A DNA stretch of 34,653 bases, taken from Bacteroidales bacterium (GTDB taxonomy: Bacteria > Bacteroidota > Bacteroidia > Bacteroidales > WCHB1-69). The stretch lies in contig JAFYEU010000002.1 in assembly GCA_017544105.1 (NCBI GenBank), positions 1 to 34,653 on the forward strand, given 5' to 3'. Under the pieces are notes generated by a model. It worked only from the letters and a program-made list of their open reading frames with translations, did not search any database and was not told the origin of the DNA. How positions within the stretch are numbered: position 1 is the stretch's first letter; every line of letters starts with the position of its first letter. Below, one piece after another: positions 1-7,693 of the stretch. A program made the position numbers and the translations under genes.

Positions 1-1
1 C

Positions 2-412
2 AACTATCTGATTCCCTTTGTTGGCAAGATAGAACTGCTGCAAAAGATCCCCAGATGGTGGTACAATCTGCTGTTCGCCGCAGGTGTCTTGCTGCTGATC
101 ACGCCGTTCCTCTATGGCATTGTCTATAACAGCCAGAAGACTCGCGAATTGTATGCAGAGTTGGTGAAGGTCAACAAGGGTAATGTGCTGGTTATCACGG
201 TATGGACCTTTTTCCGCTTTATCATTGCGGGCTTTTTCGTGTTCTCCATTCTGGTGAAGTTCTTCAGTTATACCAAGTGGGTGATTATCCTGATCACTAT
301 CTTGGTGGTGGTGTTTATGGTCTTTTCCAATAACACATTACGCCGATTCTCCTTTATAGAATCCGCGTTTATGAAGAATTTGAATGCCAAGGACCAACTG
401 AAGAAGTCTTAG
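2..412 (+). CDS. C-terminal part of a membrane protein, probably a CPA2-type cation:proton antiporter (partial, 5' end outside window)
   Basis: The frame is open from base 2 to a TAG at 410-412, giving about 136 residues and no upstream start. Three hydrophobic stretches are visible: one over the first third, one around WTFFRFIIAGFFVF, and one around WVIILITILVVVFMVF. They are followed by a short charged tail ending NLNAKDQLKKS. This tail layout resembles the C-terminal region of large Bacteroidetes cation:proton antiporters, in which extra helices follow the exchanger domain. The exchanger core lies outside the window, so the family call is a recollection of tail architecture, not a motif match. 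The stop codon overlaps the stop of cdd on the other strand by four bases. Another polytopic transporter is possible. Confidence 0.55.
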   Translation, partial: NYLIPFVGKIELLQKIPRWWYNLLFAAGVLLLITPFLYGIVYNSQKTRELYAELVKVNKGNVLVITVWTFFRFIIAGFFVFSILVKFFSYTKWVIILITILVVVFMVFSNNTLRRFSFIESAFMKNLNAKDQLKKS

Positions 413-891
413 GGCAGAAAGCCAGCGTGGAAGGTGTAGGGCAGCAGGTCGGCCACGCATCGCAGGATGTAGATGGGTCCCGTTTGGCCGGACAAGATGA
501 CCTCGATAGGTTGGTTGAACTTCTGTTCGTACTCGTAGAGCACTTGCCGGCAACTTCCGCACGGTGACACGGGGATGGAGAGCGGCTCGTCAGGGTTGAT
601 GGCGGTGATGGCGATCTTGGAGAAAGGCACCTCCGGGTATTGGGCGGACGCCGAGAAGGCTGCCGTGCGTTCCGCGCAGAGCCCGCAGGGATAGACGGCA
701 TTTTCCTGGTTGCTGCCGGTGATGACTACTCCGTTGTTCAACAATATGGCGGCGCCCACCTGAAAGCGAGAGTAGGGGGAATAGGCGCGTTTGGCGGCGT
801 CCTCAGCCTTGGCCAAGAGCATGGCTACCTCGTGCGGTAGCTCTTCCCGCTCGTATTCGAATATCTTGGAAGTGAGTTCTAAGGTCTTCAT
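409..891 (-). CDS. cdd: Cytidine deaminase
   Basis: This enzyme hydrolytically deaminates cytidine and deoxycytidine to uridine and deoxyuridine in pyrimidine salvage, and acts in the cytosol. The 160-residue product has the zinc-dependent deaminase signature. CAERTA holds zinc ligand Cys72 and proton-shuttling Glu74, and PCGSCRQ supplies Cys111 and Cys114, as in the three-cysteine tetrameric class. The NQEN motif at 61-64 is the usual ribose-binding segment. The length is a little above the 130-140 of the short class because of an N-terminal extension of about 20 residues. It is the last gene of the minus-strand pyrimidine cluster, 48 bases after pyrD, so de novo UMP synthesis and salvage are probably co-transcribed. 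Its end overlaps the antiporter stop convergently. Confidence 0.95.
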   Translation of the reverse strand: MKTLELTSKIFEYEREELPHEVAMLLAKAEDAAKRAYSPYSRFQVGAAILLNNGVVITGSNQENAVYPCGLCAERTAAFSASAQYPEVPFSKIAITAINPDEPLSIPVSPCGSCRQVLYEYEQKFNQPIEVILSGQTGPIYILRCVADLLPYTFHAGFLP

Positions 892-939
892 TGTGTAGGT
901 GATTTTGTCTTTGGGGTTTATGAGAAACAGGGTGGCGTC

Positions 940-1842
940 CTACAGGATGCCCACGATATCCCGGATGTTGTCGATATGTTCTTGCTCGCAGAGGGTGTTG
1001 AGCTCTTCCACGATTATCTTTCCCGCATCCGGGGTGGTGAAGTTGACGGTACCGATCTGGACTGCGGAGGCGCCGGCCATCATGAAGGCGAGGGCGTCTT
1101 CGGCTGAGGTGATGCCTCCCAGTCCGATGACGGGGATCTTGACCGCCTTGGCGACAGAGTGCACCATGCGCAGCGCGATGGGCCGGATGGCGGCACCGGA
1201 GAGGCCGGCATAGACATTGTTGAATATCGGCTTGCGACGGTGAATGTCGATGGCCATGGCCTGGAAGGTGTTGACCAGCGACAGGGAGTCGGCACCCGCC
1301 CCCTCACACGCCTTTGCCATCTCAACGATGTTCTCGGCGTTGGGCGACAACTTGACGATCAGCGGTTTGTGACATACCTTGCGCACGGCAGCGACCTCTT
1401 CGGCGGCCACCTCGGCCTTGATGCCGAAGGCCATGCCACCGCTCTTGACGTTGGGACAGGAGATGTTGAGCTCCAGCATGTCGATGTCAGCCTCGGACAG
1501 CATGGAGGCTCCGGTCACGTAGTCGTCCATGCTGTGCCCGCCCATGTTGGCGATCAGGACGGTGTCCCACTGGCGCATGACGGGGATGTAGTGCTTGATG
1601 AATGCCTCAATGCCGGGATTTTGCAGCCCCACACTGTTCATCATGCCCGAGGGGGTCTCATATACTCGGATGCCCAAGTTGCCATCCTTCGGCTTCAAGG
1701 TCAGCCCTTTGGAGCTGATGCCGCCCAGACAGCTGACATCAAACAGTTGGTGGTATTCCTCCCCGAAGCCGAATGTGCCGGAAGCGGCGATGATGGGGTT
1801 TTTGAAGGGTATTCCGTTGACAGAGGTCTGCAGGTTTGCCAT
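940..1842 (-). CDS. pyrD: Dihydroorotate dehydrogenase B, catalytic (FMN) subunit
   Basis: This is the class 1B dihydroorotate dehydrogenase catalytic subunit. It oxidises dihydroorotate to orotate and passes electrons to PyrK and then NAD+. The 300-residue product has the class 1 catalytic-cysteine motif NISCPNV at 126-132 (Cys129), SKGLTLKP near the N-terminus, GLSGAAIRPIALRMV, and the FMN-phosphate segment IPVIGLGGI. The ATG at 1842 was chosen because homologues begin with a short segment before VNGIPFKNPI. The open frame runs further upstream, but there it overlaps pyrK and looks non-homologous. The start lies only two bases after the pyrK stop, which matches the obligate PyrD-PyrK heterotetramer and suggests translational coupling. 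Confidence 0.95.
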   Translation of the reverse strand: MANLQTSVNGIPFKNPIIAASGTFGFGEEYHQLFDVSCLGGISSKGLTLKPKDGNLGIRVYETPSGMMNSVGLQNPGIEAFIKHYIPVMRQWDTVLIANMGGHSMDDYVTGASMLSEADIDMLELNISCPNVKSGGMAFGIKAEVAAEEVAAVRKVCHKPLIVKLSPNAENIVEMAKACEGAGADSLSLVNTFQAMAIDIHRRKPIFNNVYAGLSGAAIRPIALRMVHSVAKAVKIPVIGLGGITSAEDALAFMMAGASAVQIGTVNFTTPDAGKIIVEELNTLCEQEHIDNIRDIVGIL

Positions 1843-1844
1843 AG

Positions 1845-2594
1845 TTATGCTTCTTGAAAGAGATGGGTGGATAAAAAGATGGGGCCGTCTTTGCAGACCC
1901 TTTTCATGCCTTCGCTGGTGGGGATGCTGCAGCCGAGGCAGGCACCGATGCCGCAGGCCATGCGATGTTCCATGGAGCACCAGCAGGTGACCTGTTGGGC
2001 GGCGCACAGCTGGGCCACCTTGCGCATCATCACCTCGGGGCCGCACGTGAGCACCGCATCGTATGACTCGGGCTTGAGCAGGTCCGTGATGAAGCCGCGG
2101 TAGCCTTCAGGACCTTGCTCGGAGGATACGAAGATGTTGGCACAATATGGCTCGAACGCATCCAAGGCAAAGAGCTGGTCGCGGTAGCCCAAGTAGGCGT
2201 CCACGGTGCATCCTTGTTCCTGAAGCATCCGGGCTGTCAGGGAGAGTGGGGGAATGCCCACGCCACCGCCCAAGACGGCAATGCGCCCGTGCAGCTGCTC
2301 CAGCGGGTATCCGTTGCCCAAGCCTCCCAGCAGGGAGATGGGGTCGCCTTCTTGCAGCATGGCAAGCTTGCGGGTGCCCTGGCCGACGATGCGGTACATG
2401 AAGAGAAGATGCTCCTCGGTGGCCTGAAAGACGCTGATGGGACGCATCAGCGTCAACTCCTGGTCCCAGCATTTGAGCATGAAAAACTGCCCCGCGGAGA
2501 CACTGGCTCCGTGACGGAGTACGGTCATCACAAAGATGTCGTCTGTGATCTGGATGTTGGATAGGACGGTGGATTGAAAATATTTCACGGCCAT
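1845..2594 (-). CDS. pyrK: Dihydroorotate dehydrogenase B, electron-transfer (FAD/[2Fe-2S]) subunit
   Basis: PyrK couples orotate formation on PyrD to NAD+ reduction. The 249-residue protein has a ferredoxin-reductase-like fold. The FAD-binding RxxS motif RPISV is at 51-55, the nucleotide-binding GGGVGIPP at 109-116, and an NAD-domain TCGP at 183-186. A C-terminal [2Fe-2S] cluster is formed by Cys214, Cys219, Cys222 and Cys234 (C-x4-C-x2-C-x11-C). The ATG at 2594 fits the family N-terminus; the open frame continues 27 codons upstream into the end of pyrF, where the residues look like shadow translation. It lies 11 bases after pyrF and 2 bases before pyrD. Confidence 0.95.
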   Translation of the reverse strand: MAVKYFQSTVLSNIQITDDIFVMTVLRHGASVSAGQFFMLKCWDQELTLMRPISVFQATEEHLLFMYRIVGQGTRKLAMLQEGDPISLLGGLGNGYPLEQLHGRIAVLGGGVGIPPLSLTARMLQEQGCTVDAYLGYRDQLFALDAFEPYCANIFVSSEQGPEGYRGFITDLLKPESYDAVLTCGPEVMMRKVAQLCAAQQVTCWCSMEHRMACGIGACLGCSIPTSEGMKRVCKDGPIFLSTHLFQEA

Positions 2595-2605
2595 GTAGTT
2601 AAATG

Positions 2606-3481
2606 TCACATTCCTTGTTGGCGGATGGCGTTGAGGATGTCGTCGCGCATACGGATGGCTTCGGCGCGGGCGCATGCGGCTATGTCCTCTTCACCGTGTT
2701 CCTGTTTGCGGTAGGCCAGCAGGATGCCTCGGGACGAGTTGACCACCCCGCCGTTGCCTTGATGCAGGTAACGGGCGATATCTTCAGCCTTGCCTCCTTG
2801 TGCCCCGTAGCCGGGAATCAGGAAGAAGGTGGTGTCAAGCAAAGAACGGATCTCCGCCGCCTCGTCCGCATGGGTGCACCCCATGACACCGCCGATGGCA
2901 GAATAACCACAGCGCCCCAGGAACTCCTTGCCCATGGCGTTGAGCTTCTCCCCGACTTCATGATAGACGCGGCGACCCTCTCCGATGGGCAGATACTCGA
3001 TGTCTTTCGCCCCCTCGTTGGAGGTGCGGATCAAGACGAAAACCCCCTTGCCCTTCTCTTTGAGATAGGGCAGGTAAGGCGACAGACTGTCCAGACCCAT
3101 GTAGGGACTTAAGGTGATGAAGTCCGCCTCGAAGTCACCGGCGAAGTGGGCCTTGGCATACATCTCGGCTGTCTTGGCGATGTCGCCACGCTTGATGTCG
3201 GCAATCGTGATCGCCTTCAATGACCGGAGGTACTGCAAGGTGCGCTGGTAAGCAACCAACCCCGGGATGCCAAACGACTCGTAATAGGCAATCTGCACCT
3301 TGTAGCAGGCTGCCACGTCCAAGGTGGCATCGATGATGGCCTTGTTGAACTGGAACAAGCCATCGGTGATGTCCGGATATTGGGAAGCCATGGCTGGCGG
3401 CAAATAGCTGTAGTCGGTGTCCAAGCCGACACAGACGTGTCCCCTCTTGGCGACACTGTCGTAAAGATGGTCAATCATCAT
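2606..3481 (-). CDS. pyrF: Orotidine 5'-phosphate decarboxylase (subfamily 2)
   Basis: This is the last step of UMP synthesis, decarboxylation of OMP. The 291-residue length is typical of the longer subfamily 2 enzymes rather than the ~230-residue type. The active-site motif DIKRGDI at 95-101 carries the Lys/Asp pair that drives decarboxylation. The N-terminal VCVGLDTD and the QFNKAIIDAT segment fit the TIM-barrel phosphate and uracil-side loops. Two ATG codons are adjacent (3481 and 3478); the first was taken. The gene follows the response regulator by 10 bases and precedes pyrK by 11, so it sits inside the operon. Confidence 0.93.
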   Translation of the reverse strand: MMIDHLYDSVAKRGHVCVGLDTDYSYLPPAMASQYPDITDGLFQFNKAIIDATLDVAACYKVQIAYYESFGIPGLVAYQRTLQYLRSLKAITIADIKRGDIAKTAEMYAKAHFAGDFEADFITLSPYMGLDSLSPYLPYLKEKGKGVFVLIRTSNEGAKDIEYLPIGEGRRVYHEVGEKLNAMGKEFLGRCGYSAIGGVMGCTHADEAAEIRSLLDTTFFLIPGYGAQGGKAEDIARYLHQGNGGVVNSSRGILLAYRKQEHGEEDIAACARAEAIRMRDDILNAIRQQGM

Positions 3482-3491
3482 AATATTGTGG

Positions 3492-4274
3492 TTACTCGGT
3501 TTCTCTGATTTTCAACATATAGCCTGCACCGTGGAAGTTGACGATCTCTACCAAAGGCTCGTAACCCTCCTTGTAGAGCGTCTTGCGCTTTCCAGCCTCC
3601 TTGGGCAAGATGTACTCCTCGTTGTCAACCTCCAAATAGGAGCGTAACTTGGTGAGGAAGACGTCCATGCTCCGACTGACGGAGTGGTCTTCTTCGCCCC
3701 AAATCTCTTTCAAGATGACCTCGCGGGGGATGAGCTTGTTCTTATGCTCCAGCAACAGTTGCAACAGATGAGCCTCCTTGCGGGTGAGGGTGCGCGTGAT
3801 CTTCGGGTGGATCAGCTGCATGCTCGAGAAGTTGAAAATAAAATTCCCCATCTTGTAAATCTTGTCCTCATAAACGATGGAGGGCTTGTTGGTGGGGATA
3901 CTGCAACGTCTCAAAATGGCTCTCATGCGCAATTCCAACTCCTCGATGGAAAAGGGCTTTGTGATGTAGTCGTCACAGCCATACTTGAAAGCCTTGATGC
4001 GGTCTTCCTTGGAGGTGTTGGCCGTGAGGATAATGACCGGAAGCGTGTCGTTGTTCTTCCGAATCTCCTGAAGAAGGGCAAAACTCTCTTTCCCCTTCGA
4101 CATGATGTCGATAATGCAGATGCTGTAGTTGTTGGAGGATAGAGAACGTTCAGCCAATTTTTCATCCATAAAATCATAGACTGTGTAACCTGATAGCTCC
4201 AAGTAGTCCTTGATGACATATAACAAATTCTCGCTGTCATCTACGAGCAGTACTTTACATTTTGGTTGTTTCAT
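3492..4274 (-). CDS. OmpR/PhoB-family response regulator (RprY-like) with an enlarged DNA-binding domain
   Basis: This is a two-component transcription regulator of 260 residues. The receiver domain (about 5-122) has the acidic pair Asp12/Asp13, phospho-acceptor Asp56 in IIDIM, Thr84 and Lys106 in ITKPF. The winged-helix domain (about 140-258) has TLTRKEAHLLQLLL and RSMDVFLTKLRSYL, the recognition helix region. The C-terminal wing usually follows that helix directly. Here about 20 extra residues, rich in Lys, Glu and Tyr (about 218-241), intervene before VEIVNFHGAGYML. The ATG at 4274 places MKQPKCKVLLVDD at the N-terminus. No histidine kinase is adjacent. The gene lies between a GldH-like lipoprotein gene and pyrF with short gaps, so it may be co-transcribed with the pyr genes. 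Confidence 0.88.
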   Translation of the reverse strand: MKQPKCKVLLVDDSENLLYVIKDYLELSGYTVYDFMDEKLAERSLSSNNYSICIIDIMSKGKESFALLQEIRKNNDTLPVIILTANTSKEDRIKAFKYGCDDYITKPFSIEELELRMRAILRRCSIPTNKPSIVYEDKIYKMGNFIFNFSSMQLIHPKITRTLTRKEAHLLQLLLEHKNKLIPREVILKEIWGEEDHSVSRSMDVFLTKLRSYLEVDNEEYILPKEAGKRKTLYKEGYEPLVEIVNFHGAGYMLKIRETE

Positions 4275-4326
4275 ATTTGTGAGTTTTTGTGTTTTTTCTT
4301 GAGATGATTCAAATGCCGACACGTGC

Positions 4327-4845
4327 TTACTTTTTAACTTCCTTGACGCGCAAGGACAACTTCTTGAAACCATAGTTGTCGGCTTTGACCGCTTTTCTGT
4401 ACATGGAGACGCTGTAACGACCGCTCATGCGCAGGTCTTTCTTGGGAAATACCACCAGCTCCTGATTCCGGCTTCCGTCGGTCTCGTTCACTGTGAGCGC
4501 GTCGGTCTCTTTTAACCGGAAGGTGCTCGTGACGAACGACTCCATGCCGTTGGGCGCCGTCAAAGTGACCGTCACAGGAATCTCTTCCATGGTGATGGTC
4601 TGAGGATCATAATTCAGGATGAAACTGATCTGATAGTTGGCTGTAGTGTCAGGATTGTCAAAATCAAAGGTGAGCACCTGTTCCTCGAAAGCCCAGTTGG
4701 TATTGGGGAATGTATGGGCTACTGTAATCTCTTTCTCCTTTTTGGAAAACACTCCGTTTTTGCATGAAGTTGCTGTAATACAGAATATTATAAGTAAAGC
4801 TGTAAGTAGAATAAAATTTTGATTTTTTTCGAATAGCCCAGTCAT
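4327..4845 (-). CDS. Lipoprotein, probably GldH family
   Basis: The product of 172 residues has an N-terminal hydrophobic stretch and a lipobox ATSC, with acylated Cys28 followed by Lys, so it is a membrane-anchored periplasmic lipoprotein. The mature part contains WAFEEQVLTFDFDNPDTTANYQ and a late segment with a GRYSVSMYRKAV-type strand. This fits my recollection of the GldH gliding-motility lipoprotein pattern (Trp-x-Phe, then Asp-Thr-x-x-x-Tyr). GldH is known as an accessory lipoprotein in Bacteroidetes gliding/T9SS and is also found in non-gliding Bacteroidales. The ATG at 4845 was chosen because it starts directly before the signal peptide; the frame extends 16 codons further. It heads the minus-strand cluster ending in cdd and is divergent from the RNase H gene. 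Confidence 0.5.
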   Translation of the reverse strand: MTGLFEKNQNFILLTALLIIFCITATSCKNGVFSKKEKEITVAHTFPNTNWAFEEQVLTFDFDNPDTTANYQISFILNYDPQTITMEEIPVTVTLTAPNGMESFVTSTFRLKETDALTVNETDGSRNQELVVFPKKDLRMSGRYSVSMYRKAVKADNYGFKKLSLRVKEVKK

Positions 4846-4862
4846 CGAATAGATAATTAAAT

Positions 4863-4870
4863 TATTTTTG
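4863..4870 (+). promoter_or_regulatory. Bacteroidetes -7 box for the RNase H gene
   Basis: TATTTTTG matches the Bacteroidetes -7 consensus TAnnTTTG and lies 36 bases before the ATG at 4907. No convincing -33 TTTG is seen upstream. Confidence 0.5.
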
Positions 4871-4906
4871 CAAGATATTTTAAGCAAGTGCAATAATACA
4901 AAAAAT

Positions 4907-5539
4907 ATGAATAGACAAAAAAAATTTTATGTGGTGTGGAAAGGGGCTGTTCCGGGAATCTATGAGACGTGGGAAGAGTGCAAGCAGCAGGTTCTGAATT
5001 GCGAGGGTGCCAAATATAAATCATTTCTTAATTTAACAGATGCGCAGGCGGCTTTTGAGCAGGGATATGAGGCCTTCTACCGCTCCCATCCCGTGTCTCC
5101 CAAGCAGGCTGCCGTCCTCGCTGCCGACCACAAGCCTATTCTGGAGAGCCTCTCGGTGGATGCCGCCTGGAATACGGTCACGAAGGTGATGGAGTATCGT
5201 GGCGTGCACACGGGTACTCACGAGGTCTGGTTCCACCAAGGGCCCTTCCCGGGTGCCAGCAACAATATCGGCGAGTTCTTGGCCCTGGTGCATGGCTTGG
5301 CCCTCCTGAAACAAAGGAACTTGCAGATTCCTATTTATACCGATAGTGTCACGGCCATGGCTTGGGTGCGCGCCAAGAAGCATAAGTCCATCATCCTGCC
5401 TACGGAGGAGAATGCGGCCATCTTCGACCTCCTGAACCGTGCCGAATACTGGCTCCGTACCAACACCTATTCCACACCCATCTATAAGTGGGACACGCCC
5501 GCCTGGGGCGAGATACCCGCCGACTTCGGAAGAAAATAA
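4907..5539 (+). CDS. rnhA: Ribonuclease HI with N-terminal viroplasmin/HBD domain
   Basis: The enzyme cleaves the RNA strand of RNA:DNA hybrids. Residues 7-50 (YVVWKGAVPGIYETWEECK) form the caulimovirus-viroplasmin/hybrid-binding domain found at the N-terminus of eukaryotic and many Bacteroidetes RNases H1. The catalytic domain starts near 82. Candidate metal-binding acids are Asp85 (SVDAAWN), Glu123 (NNIGEFLAL), Asp146 (IYTDS) and Asp206 (WGEIPADFGRK). The first strand is not the classical DGS type but the Bacteroidetes variant. The ATG at 4907 was preferred to the upstream in-frame ATG at 4868 because homologues start with a short basic stretch before YVVWKG, and 4868 lies inside the -7 box. 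Confidence 0.85.
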   Translation: MNRQKKFYVVWKGAVPGIYETWEECKQQVLNCEGAKYKSFLNLTDAQAAFEQGYEAFYRSHPVSPKQAAVLAADHKPILESLSVDAAWNTVTKVMEYRGVHTGTHEVWFHQGPFPGASNNIGEFLALVHGLALLKQRNLQIPIYTDSVTAMAWVRAKKHKSIILPTEENAAIFDLLNRAEYWLRTNTYSTPIYKWDTPAWGEIPADFGRK

Positions 5540-5603
5540 TCCTCCAGCCACAATAAAACCTGTCTGACTCCGTTTATTAGACGCTTTGTTAAATATTGCT
5601 TGT

Positions 5604-6965
5604 ATGAAGAAGTTGCATTTTAGTATTTACTTGATTTTGTGTATGTTGGTTTCTTCCTGGACGGCTTCGGCCCAGGATACATGTTATGCTAAAGCCCCTT
5701 CTGAGGTGCCCCTCGACAGACCGTTCCAGTATACGGTTTCGGTCTCCTCCCGAGGCGAGATTGTCTCCACGGACTTCGGCAAGTTTGAGTTGGTGAGCGG
5801 ACCCAGCATCGGGACCAGCACCTCTATCTCCATGGTGAATGGCCATGTGGACCAGAGCACTACCTATACTTATACCTATCAATTGAGTGGCAAAAAGGAG
5901 GGCACCTTCACGATTCCCGGCGTCTCCCTCTCCATAGACGGCAGAGTGGTGAAGAGCAATCCCGTGACTGTGACCGTCTCCAGAACCGCCAAGAGTCCGG
6001 ATGACCGGATGTCGGGGTGGGATGACATGTTCCCGTCGTTTGAGTTTCCCCAGTGGGGACAGCCCTCAGAGCCTTCGTCCAAAAGCGACGAGCGGAAGTC
6101 GGATGTCAAAATCGGCAAGGATGACATCCTCCTGAAGGCCACCTCTTCCAAGCTGGAAGCCTACCAAGGGGAGGGCATCGTGGTGACCTACCGGCTCTAT
6201 GTCAAGGACGATCTCTCCTGCAATGTGGAGCGGGCCTCTTTCAATGCCACCGACGACTTCTGGCTGGAGAATCTGGATCTTGTCCGTCAGGAAAGAACGG
6301 AGGAGAAGATCAATGGAAACAATTATAATGTCTTCGTGTTTAAACAGGTGGCGGCTTACCCAACCAAGACAGGCAAGCTGATCATTCCCAAGCTGAATGT
6401 GACGCTCGCCGTGCGGGTGCCAGCCCAGGTCCAGGATCCCTTCTGGGGAAGCTTTTCCTCCTATCGTCGCAAAGAGCTTTCTCTGACCTCCAATGAGATA
6501 GCTGTTAAGGTCAAGTCCCTCCCGGGTGCCTACGCGGGAACGACCGAGGTGGTGGGAGGCTTCACCATGACCTCCAACCTGAGCCGTACCGAGTGTCATC
6601 CCAACGAGCGGGTGGTCCTCTCCGTCACCGTATCTGGAAGCGGCAACCTGCATAAGATCACCGCGGAAGACCTGGGCATCGACTTCCCTGCGGATTGTGA
6701 CGTCACCTATCCGAAGGTGGTCTCGAACATCACCGCTAAAGGGGACTACATCACGGGTACCAAGACCTTCAAATTCACGATTATCCCGCGCTCGGAGGGA
6801 ACTTACTACATCCCCGGCGCCACCTATATCTATTATGATTACGAGTCGGGAAGCCACAAGACCATCACCTCGCAAGACTACCATCTGGAGGTGACGCCCG
6901 GCCCGAGTCATCCTGCCGACGATTCCAACAAATCTACCAGCAAGGCCAAAACCTATAAAATCTAG
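5604..6965 (+). CDS. BatD-like secreted protein without membrane anchor
   Basis: The product of 453 residues has a clear signal peptide (MKKLHFS then a hydrophobic core, likely cleavage after ASA at 23). The mature part reads as beta-sandwich repeats. An N-terminal domain has VPLDRPFQYTVSVSS and DFGKFELVSGPS, and a second begins near 175 with KATSSKLEAYQGEGIVVTYRLY. These are typical of BatD (aerotolerance, 'oxygen tolerance') proteins. Classical BatD is a little longer and ends in a transmembrane helix; this one ends in a Ser/Lys-rich tail with none. The usual batA/batB/batC partners are absent. A second, shorter paralogue follows after five bases, so the pair is almost certainly one transcription unit. 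Confidence 0.72.
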   Translation: MKKLHFSIYLILCMLVSSWTASAQDTCYAKAPSEVPLDRPFQYTVSVSSRGEIVSTDFGKFELVSGPSIGTSTSISMVNGHVDQSTTYTYTYQLSGKKEGTFTIPGVSLSIDGRVVKSNPVTVTVSRTAKSPDDRMSGWDDMFPSFEFPQWGQPSEPSSKSDERKSDVKIGKDDILLKATSSKLEAYQGEGIVVTYRLYVKDDLSCNVERASFNATDDFWLENLDLVRQERTEEKINGNNYNVFVFKQVAAYPTKTGKLIIPKLNVTLAVRVPAQVQDPFWGSFSSYRRKELSLTSNEIAVKVKSLPGAYAGTTEVVGGFTMTSNLSRTECHPNERVVLSVTVSGSGNLHKITAEDLGIDFPADCDVTYPKVVSNITAKGDYITGTKTFKFTIIPRSEGTYYIPGATYIYYDYESGSHKTITSQDYHLEVTPGPSHPADDSNKSTSKAKTYKI

Positions 6966-6970
6966 CCAGC

Positions 6971-7693
6971 ATGAACATACATCGCGCTTATCGTCTTCTT
7001 CTTTCGCTGTTGATACTGTTGGCCGTACAGCTTCAGCCTCTGTCGGCCCAGACGAAAAACCAGTCGTTCAAGTCTACCTGTGAAGTGCGCGCCCCCAAGC
7101 AGGTGGCCAAGGGTGAACTCTTCACCTATACGGTCATCACCAATGCCAAGGCCGACATCAACGATCCGGACTTCGGTCCCTTCATGGTCAATGGGCAAGC
7201 TTCCAATATGAGCAGTGCTGTTAAGGTGGAAAATGGGAAGAAATACTCCAAGACCCGTCGGGAGTACATCTTCTATCTGGCTGCCGACACGGTCGGCACC
7301 TTGATCATCCCGGCCAATGAGATCGTCGTCAACGGCAAGAAGACCCAACTGAAGCCCGTGACCATCGAAGTACTTCCATCCACGCAGAATAATGAACCTG
7401 CCGGACTGACCGTCTTCTATGCCGACACGTTCTATGACGATGGCGACTTGAGTACGTACGATTTGGTCGAGGATGTCACCTTCGATCCTATGCCGGTGCA
7501 GAAGGTGCGCGATCCGATGCGTACCCGCAGAATCGTCCTGTATGTACTCTTGGGCGTTTTCGCCCTGTTCGTAGTCGTGATTGTGGTCGCCTCTTATCTC
7601 CCCGGTTGGATGGACCGCAAGAAGCCGACTTCCCAGGATCCCGAGGATGAGATAGCCCGGAATGATGAGGACTTAAAGGCGATTTCTGAGTGA
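6971..7693 (+). CDS. Short BatD-like protein with C-terminal membrane anchor
   Basis: The 240-residue product has a signal peptide (cleavage probably after LSA at 26). A single BatD-type domain at about 36-137 aligns by eye with the first domain of the preceding gene: VAKGELFTYTVITN against VPLDRPFQYTVSVS, and DFGPFMVNGQ against DFGKFELVSG. A linker leads to a transmembrane helix at about 188-210 and an acidic cytoplasmic tail. It looks like a tandem duplication in which the anchor stayed with this copy. Joint action at the membrane is an inference from adjacency. The last 21 bases overlap the convergent acyltransferase gene. Confidence 0.65.
   Translation: MNIHRAYRLLLSLLILLAVQLQPLSAQTKNQSFKSTCEVRAPKQVAKGELFTYTVITNAKADINDPDFGPFMVNGQASNMSSAVKVENGKKYSKTRREYIFYLAADTVGTLIIPANEIVVNGKKTQLKPVTIEVLPSTQNNEPAGLTVFYADTFYDDGDLSTYDLVEDVTFDPMPVQKVRDPMRTRRIVLYVLLGVFALFVVVIVVASYLPGWMDRKKPTSQDPEDEIARNDEDLKAISE

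Noticed and set aside
6066..6911. 281-codon open frame antisense to the BatD-like gene
   Set aside because: Composition is Gly/His/Asp-rich shadow; the sense product has a signal peptide and family domains.
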